A DNA stretch of 64,000 nucleotides from Primula veris (lineage: Eukaryota; Streptophyta; Magnoliopsida; Ericales; Primulaceae). Positions within the stretch are counted from its first letter, which is position 1. The number at the start of each line of letters is the position of its first letter. The translations under genes were made by a program, and so were the position numbers. This document shows positions 59,444 to 64,000 of this stretch, one piece after another. The stretch covers positions 811,001 through 875,000 of the forward strand of contig OY821748.1 in NCBI GenBank assembly GCA_963682055.1, in the 5' to 3' direction. The notes under the pieces are model-generated. The model did no database searches. It was not told the DNA's origin and worked only from the letters and a program-made list of their open reading frames with translations.

Positions 59444-62400
59444 TCAATTAGATTGATAATGACATACCCCTATGTCACTTCTTAATGATTCAAACTTGTT
59501 TGTATCAAGGGGCTTTGTGAAAATATCTGCTAGTTGTCTTTCAGTTGAAACATGTTCTAAAATTAAGCTCTTTTCTTCAACTAGTTCTCTAATAAAATGA
59601 TGCCTAAGATCAATATGTTTGGTTCTGGAATGTTGAACTGGATTTTTGGCTAAATCTATAGCACTTTTGTTATCACAAAACAGAGTTAATATCTCTTGTT
59701 TAACATTGTAATCAGTTAACATTTGTTTCATCCAAATAAGTTGAGTGCATCCACTTCCAGCTGCAACATATTCTGCCTCAGCAGTAGATAAAGATATGCA
59801 ATTTTGCTTTTTACTGAACCACGAAACAAGATTATTTCCAAAATAAAAACAACCACCAGAAGTACTCTTTCTGTCATCTATGTTTCCTGCCCAATCTGCA
59901 TCACAGTAGCCACTAAGAAAATGGTTTGTATCTTTAGAATACCATAGGCCTAGATGAGGTGTTCCTTTTACATACCTTAGAATTCTTTTGACAGCTAGAA
60001 GATGAGGTTCTAAAGGATTTGCTTGATATCTGGCACAAACTCCTATACTTAAGCAAAGATCTGGTCTACTAGCAGTTAAATACAGCAAACTTCCAATCAT
60101 GGATCTATAAAGACTGGGACAGACATTTTTACCTTTATCATTTTTGGACAGTTTAAGGGTAGTACTCATAGGGGTTCTCTTCTCTTTACTCTCACTCAGA
60201 CCAAACTTTTTAACAAGATTGTCTGCATACTTACTTTGGCACAGAAAAATGCCCTTCTCATTCTGTTTAACTTGCAATCCTAGAAAGTAAGTTAGTTCAC
60301 CTCCTCCACTCATTTCAAATTCATTCTTCATGTCAGAAATGAATTCTTTTATTCTGTTATTAGAAGTAGAACCAAAAACAATGTCATCAACATAGATTTG
60401 AGCAATTATTATGTCCTTTGTGGTTTTCTTAGTAAACAGAGTTTTATCAACTCCCCCTCTGTTAAAACCTTTTTCAATCAAGTACTTGGTTAATCTATCA
60501 TACCAAGCTCTAGGAGCTTGTTTTAGACCATACAAGGCCTTTTTCAACAAATAGACATGTTCAGGAAAGTTAGGATCCTCAAATCCCTTAGGTTGACAAA
60601 CATAAACTTCTTCATTAATCACACCATTCAGAAAAGCACTCTTTATGTCAAGTTGAAACAATTTAAAATCATACAGACATGCAAGAGACAGCAGCATTCT
60701 AATGGATTCAATTCTAGCTACTGGAGCAAAGGTTTCATCAAAGTCAATTCCCTCAATTTGTGTATAACCCTGAGCTACCAACCTAGCTTTATTTCTGATA
60801 ATCACTCCATCCTCATCACTTTTATTTCTAAAAATCCATTTAGTTCCTATAACATTTTTATTAGAAGGTCTGGGTACTAAAGTCCATACATCATTTCTCT
60901 CAAATTGGGCCAATTCATCCTGCATAGCTAAAATCCATTCACTATCTTCTAGAGCTTCTTTTATATTCTTAGGTTCTAACTGAGAGATATAACAAGCAAA
61001 GTGAACAACATTATTTCTTTTACCTCTGGTTTTCATACCTGAAGTAACTTCTCCTATGACATTGTCAAGAGAATGATTTTTCTGAGTCCTTACATAGCGA
61101 GGCCTGCTAGTTGACTGAGCATGAGAACTTTCTTCTTCTTCTTCTTCAGATTCAGCAGCATTTTGGGTTTCAACTGTGGTTCCAACCTCAGTTTCAACCT
61201 CAGTTGTAACCTCAGTTGCAACTGGACTTCCAACCACTCTGGGACTTCCAGTTTGTTGTGTTTCTTCTTTCTCTTTTTCTGTAGTCTCAGCCTGTTCATT
61301 ATCACCTGTAATCTCATCAACAGTTTTTAGGTCATCAAATAACACATTATAGGACTCCATAACACAGTTTGTTCTTTGATTGAAGACTCTAAATGCTCTA
61401 CTGTTCTGAGCATAACCAAGAAAAATCCCTTTATCACTTTTAGAGTCAAATTTACCAAGATGCTCTCTATCTCTGAGAATATAGCAAACACATCCAAACA
61501 CTTGAAAATACTTTACATTGGGTTTTCTACCTTTCCATATTTCATAAGCTGTCATGGAAGTACCTTTAGTAATATAAACTCTATTAACTATATGACAGGC
61601 AGTATTAACAGCTTCAGCCCAAAATCTATTGGCAAGTTTCTTAGAGTTAAGCATTACTCTAGCCATTTCCTGAATGGTTCTATTTTTCCTTTCAACTATG
61701 CCATTTTGCTGTGGAGTCTTAGGAGCAGAGAACTCATGACATATTCCTAAGGAGTTGCAGAATTCTTTAAACCTGATATTTTCAAATTCAGTTCCATGAT
61801 CACTTCTAATCCTAGCAATATTACCACTAGTGGAACCTTTTTCAACTTGCAGTTTTAAGCACAGAGTTTTGAATAGTTCAAAAGTTTCAGACTTATCCTT
61901 TAAGAACACTAACCAAGAGTATCTAGAGAAATCATCTACAACTACTAGAATGTACTTTTTACCACCTATACTGGCAGTTTGCATAGGACCCATCAAGTCA
62001 ATGTGAAGAAGTTCTAAGACTCTTTTAGTGTAGATTAGACTAGTACTTTTGTGTATACTTTTGGTTTGTTTTCCTATAGCACAATCACCACAGACACTTT
62101 GAGTTTTAGCACTGAGTTTAGGAATTCCTCTTATCAACTCTTTTTTAACAAGCTTATCTAAAGTTTTGTAATTCACATGCCCAAGCCTTTTATGCCAAAT
62201 ATCTGCATTATTAGTAATAGCTTGATTACACCTACTTTGAGGCAATTCTTTTTCAGCTTTTTCAAACACATAGCAACTGTTGGTTGATCTAACTCCAGTC
62301 ATGATTAAATCATTGTTAAGATTAGTAATTAGACACCTTTCTTTGTCAAATTTAACAGTCATTTCATTATCACAGAGTTGACTGATACTAATCAGATTAG

Positions 62401-64000
62401 CTTTTAGACCATCTACAAGAAAAACATCCTCAATATCAGGCATTCCAGGTTTGTTTAAGGTACCTTTACCAATAATTTTACCTGTATCTCCTCCTCCAAA
62501 CACAACAGTGTTACCTGTAAGAATGGTGACATTTTTTAGGAGGCTTGCAGTACCTGTCATATGCTTAGAGCATCCACTGTCAAAATACCAATCATTAGAA
62601 GTAACAGCATTCAAAGAGTTGATAACAGCTTTGTTGTTAGCAACTAAGATTGCTTTTTCTTTAACTTTCCAAACCCATTTCAAATTTTTATTGACAGAAG
62701 CCAACCAGGTTTTCTGGGAAATGTACTTTCTGTTCCTTTTTAAATAACACTGGACTTCAGAATGACCAGGTTTTTTACAAAAATTGCACAAATTCAACCT
62801 AAAGTTATTCAGTTTGTTCATGGTTGCAACTTTGGTTGTAACTGAGCTTCCAACCTTCTTTACATAAACCTGCGTTTTATTCCTGGTTGCAACTCTGGTT
62901 GCAACTGAGCTTCTAACCTTGTGATCAAAATCATGAGTTTTAGCTTTAGCAACAGCTTCAATAAAAGTAGTTTTTCCTGTACTCTTACCACCATAGTACC
63001 CTAGACCACTGATATCTTTGGATCCTCTAGAATATGACAGCATGTCATCTAATTTATCTGAAGCAGAGACATTCAGCAATTTTATTATCTTTTTAGTTTC
63101 AGTAAGTTCAGCCAGTTGTAATTTAAGCTTCTCAGTAAGATTTTTGACCTCATCCTTTAGATCAACATTCAGCTTGCTTATGATCAAACATTGTTTACTC
63201 AGACTTTTATACTTTTCATACAGAACAAGGTATTGCTTAGTAATGTTTTCATCAGAGGGCTCTTCCTCATCACTGCTATATGTTTCACAGGCAGTTGTAA
63301 CTGGGGTTGAAACATGCTCACAGTCACTTTCATAAGTAGGTTCTTTTTCAGTGATTATTCCCATGAAATTAACAAAATTTGAACCATCCTCTTCATCACT
63401 GTTACTCTCAGAATCACTATCACTATGAGTGGTTATATAAGCATTTTTGTTTCTTTTTAAAGTGTTTGCACACTCAGCCTGAATATGACCAAAACCTCTA
63501 CATTCTCTACACTGAATCTCTTTAGATTTGTATTCTTTGTTATCCTTTTCTTTGGAATTCCACTTTCCTGTAGAGTTATTATTGAATCTAGACTCTGTCT
63601 TAAACTGGTTATCCTTTTTCTGAAAGTTTTTAGATGAACCAGTATCATCCTCCTTTTTCTTATAAAACTTCTTGTACACCTTTTTTGCAAAGAAAGCTAG
63701 TTGTTCTTCATCACTCATTTTATCACAGGTATTAGATTCAGATTTCTTAGCTTGAAATGCTATTCCCTTTTCTGGTCTTTTATGTTTGAAGAATTTCAGT
63801 TCATGTGTACTAAGATTTCCTATGAGTTCTTCAAGTTTAAGATTATCTAAGTCAGTTGATTCTTCAATAGCTGTGACCTTAATTTCAAACCTTTCTGGGA
63901 GTGACCTAAGAGTTTTCTTAACAAGCTTAGCATCACTGTATTTTTCACCTAATGTTCCAGCTTGATGAGCAATGTGGCAGATTCTACCATTAAATTGTTC
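59444..64000 (-). CDS. Gag-Pol polyprotein of a Sirevirus-like Ty1/copia element (5' end outside window)
   Basis: One open frame runs from the window edge (64000) to the stop at 59444 with no break. Counting from the methionine at 63718, the domains in copia order are: CCHC zinc knuckles at 70-83 and 311-324 (gag); protease with DSG at 380-382; integrase with HHCC ligands H509, H514, C543 and C546 and catalytic D574, D640 and E676; reverse transcriptase with YVDD at 1109-1112; and RNase H around 1272-1320. A further 94 open codons upstream belong to gag. Integrase before reverse transcriptase marks Ty1/copia. Two knuckles, a long gag, a downstream second ORF and several polypurine tracts suggest the Sirevirus lineage. 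The intact frame implies a recent insertion. In-frame VATEV-type runs encode the repeated palindromic DNA word. Confidence 0.93.
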   Translation of the reverse strand, partial: EQFNGRICHIAHQAGTLGEKYSDAKLVKKTLRSLPERFEIKVTAIEESTDLDNLKLEELIGNLSTHELKFFKHKRPEKGIAFQAKKSESNTCDKMSDEEQLAFFAKKVYKKFYKKKEDDTGSSKNFQKKDNQFKTESRFNNNSTGKWNSKEKDNKEYKSKEIQCRECRGFGHIQAECANTLKRNKNAYITTHSDSDSESNSDEEDGSNFVNFMGIITEKEPTYESDCEHVSTPVTTACETYSSDEEEPSDENITKQYLVLYEKYKSLSKQCLIISKLNVDLKDEVKNLTEKLKLQLAELTETKKIIKLLNVSASDKLDDMLSYSRGSKDISGLGYYGGKSTGKTTFIEAVAKAKTHDFDHKVRSSVATRVATRNKTQVYVKKVGSSVTTKVATMNKLNNFRLNLCNFCKKPGHSEVQCYLKRNRKYISQKTWLASVNKNLKWVWKVKEKAILVANNKAVINSLNAVTSNDWYFDSGCSKHMTGTASLLKNVTILTGNTVVFGGGDTGKIIGKGTLNKPGMPDIEDVFLVDGLKANLISISQLCDNEMTVKFDKERCLITNLNNDLIMTGVRSTNSCYVFEKAEKELPQSRCNQAITNNADIWHKRLGHVNYKTLDKLVKKELIRGIPKLSAKTQSVCGDCAIGKQTKSIHKSTSLIYTKRVLELLHIDLMGPMQTASIGGKKYILVVVDDFSRYSWLVFLKDKSETFELFKTLCLKLQVEKGSTSGNIARIRSDHGTEFENIRFKEFCNSLGICHEFSAPKTPQQNGIVERKNRTIQEMARVMLNSKKLANRFWAEAVNTACHIVNRVYITKGTSMTAYEIWKGRKPNVKYFQVFGCVCYILRDREHLGKFDSKSDKGIFLGYAQNSRAFRVFNQRTNCVMESYNVLFDDLKTVDEITGDNEQAETTEKEKEETQQTGSPRVVGSPVATEVTTEVETEVGTTVETQNAAESEEEEEESSHAQSTSRPRYVRTQKNHSLDNVIGEVTSGMKTRGKRNNVVHFACYISQLEPKNIKEALEDSEWILAMQDELAQFERNDVWTLVPRPSNKNVIGTKWIFRNKSDEDGVIIRNKARLVAQGYTQIEGIDFDETFAPVARIESIRMLLSLACLYDFKLFQLDIKSAFLNGVINEEVYVCQPKGFEDPNFPEHVYLLKKALYGLKQAPRAWYDRLTKYLIEKGFNRGGVDKTLFTKKTTKDIIIAQIYVDDIVFGSTSNNRIKEFISDMKNEFEMSGGGELTYFLGLQVKQNEKGIFLCQSKYADNLVKKFGLSESKEKRTPMSTTLKLSKNDKGKNVCPSLYRSMIGSLLYLTASRPDLCLSIGVCARYQANPLEPHLLAVKRILRYVKGTPHLGLWYSKDTNHFLSGYCDADWAGNIDDRKSTSGGCFYFGNNLVSWFSKKQNCISLSTAEAEYVAAGSGCTQLIWMKQMLTDYNVKQEILTLFCDNKSAIDLAKNPVQHSRTKHIDLRHHFIRELVEEKSLILEHVSTERQLADIFTKPLDTNKFESLRSDIGVCHYQSN

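Larger units (their letters stand above)
55598..63311 (-). repeat. Dispersed palindromic word GGTTGCAACC/T across the retrotransposon
   Basis: The 10-mer GGTTGCAACC is its own reverse complement. It and close variants (GGTTTCAACT, GGTTGTAACT, GGTTGGAACT, AGTTGCAACC) occur in clusters at about 55598-55677, 56579-56732, 58473-58507, 59111-59245, 61167-61240, 62822-62920 and 63293-63313. Several clusters repeat with a 12 bp period (GTTGCAACTGAG), which reads V-A-T-E where it falls in the gag-pol frame. Confidence 0.85.

Noticed and set aside
60557..63335. Plus-strand open frames inside the gag-pol region
   Set aside because: Antisense shadows of the long polyprotein frame, with no domain of their own.
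1..64000. tRNA, rRNA or other structured RNA genes
   Set aside because: I looked for cloverleaf-like and conserved RNA sequences and saw none that I could support; the box-like motifs at 2180-2308 fit a SINE better than a tRNA gene.

Overview
This is nuclear DNA from a flowering plant, most likely a core eudicot. It is very AT-rich, its genes carry many short GT-AG introns, and it is full of MITEs, solo LTRs and a Ty1/copia (Sirevirus-like) retrotransposon. I cannot place the species. From memory, the order CC-type glutaredoxin - class 3 lipase - CHY/RING zinc finger matches Arabidopsis chromosome 5 around At5g18600 (GRXS2), At5g18630/18640 (lipases) and At5g18650 (MIEL1), so the left half looks like a conserved ancestral block. 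A genome comparison would have to confirm this.

Layout. 0-8.7 kb: tandem array of a ~4 kb unit, with two nearly identical single-exon CC-type glutaredoxins (minus strand) and partial units without the gene; a SINE-like insert and a CACTA MITE each have a matching empty site in another unit. 8.6-13.5 kb: intergenic, with two Helitron-like elements and a solo LTR flanked by GTATA. 13.6-19.8 kb: ten-exon class 3 lipase (plus), with a probable 5'UTR intron built from five ~280 bp repeats. 19.9-21 kb: remnant of a second copy of the lipase flanks, then a long-TIR MITE. 22.6-24.2 kb: an N-myristoylation-type repeat protein (minus), not recognised. 25.1-36.7 kb: tandem CHY/CTCHY/RING E3 ligase genes (plus); the first is decayed, the second intact (266 aa). 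A 1.8 kb foldback element with 5+4 internal repeats lies between them. 36.7-43 kb: gene-free, with CACTA-like MITEs, a CGGTTT-rich tract, an LTR fragment and a Helitron-like element. 43.2-46.6 kb: three-exon CASP-like membrane protein (plus). 46.6-55 kb: tandem duplications that carried the CASP-like 3' exon (now a pseudogene) and four S-protein homologue genes plus one fragment (minus). 55.6-64 kb: most of a Sirevirus-like retrotransposon on the minus strand: 3' LTR, several polypurine tracts, an extra 428-codon ORF and an uninterrupted gag-pol frame running off the right edge.

The genes do not form one pathway. They are ordinary plant genes: redox regulation, lipid hydrolysis, ubiquitin ligation, membrane scaffolding and secreted signalling peptides. 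The most unusual signal is a palindromic word (GGTTGCAACC and close variants) repeated in the retrotransposon LTR, in its untranslated spacer, directly before the second ORF's start codon, and in frame at several places in gag-pol.
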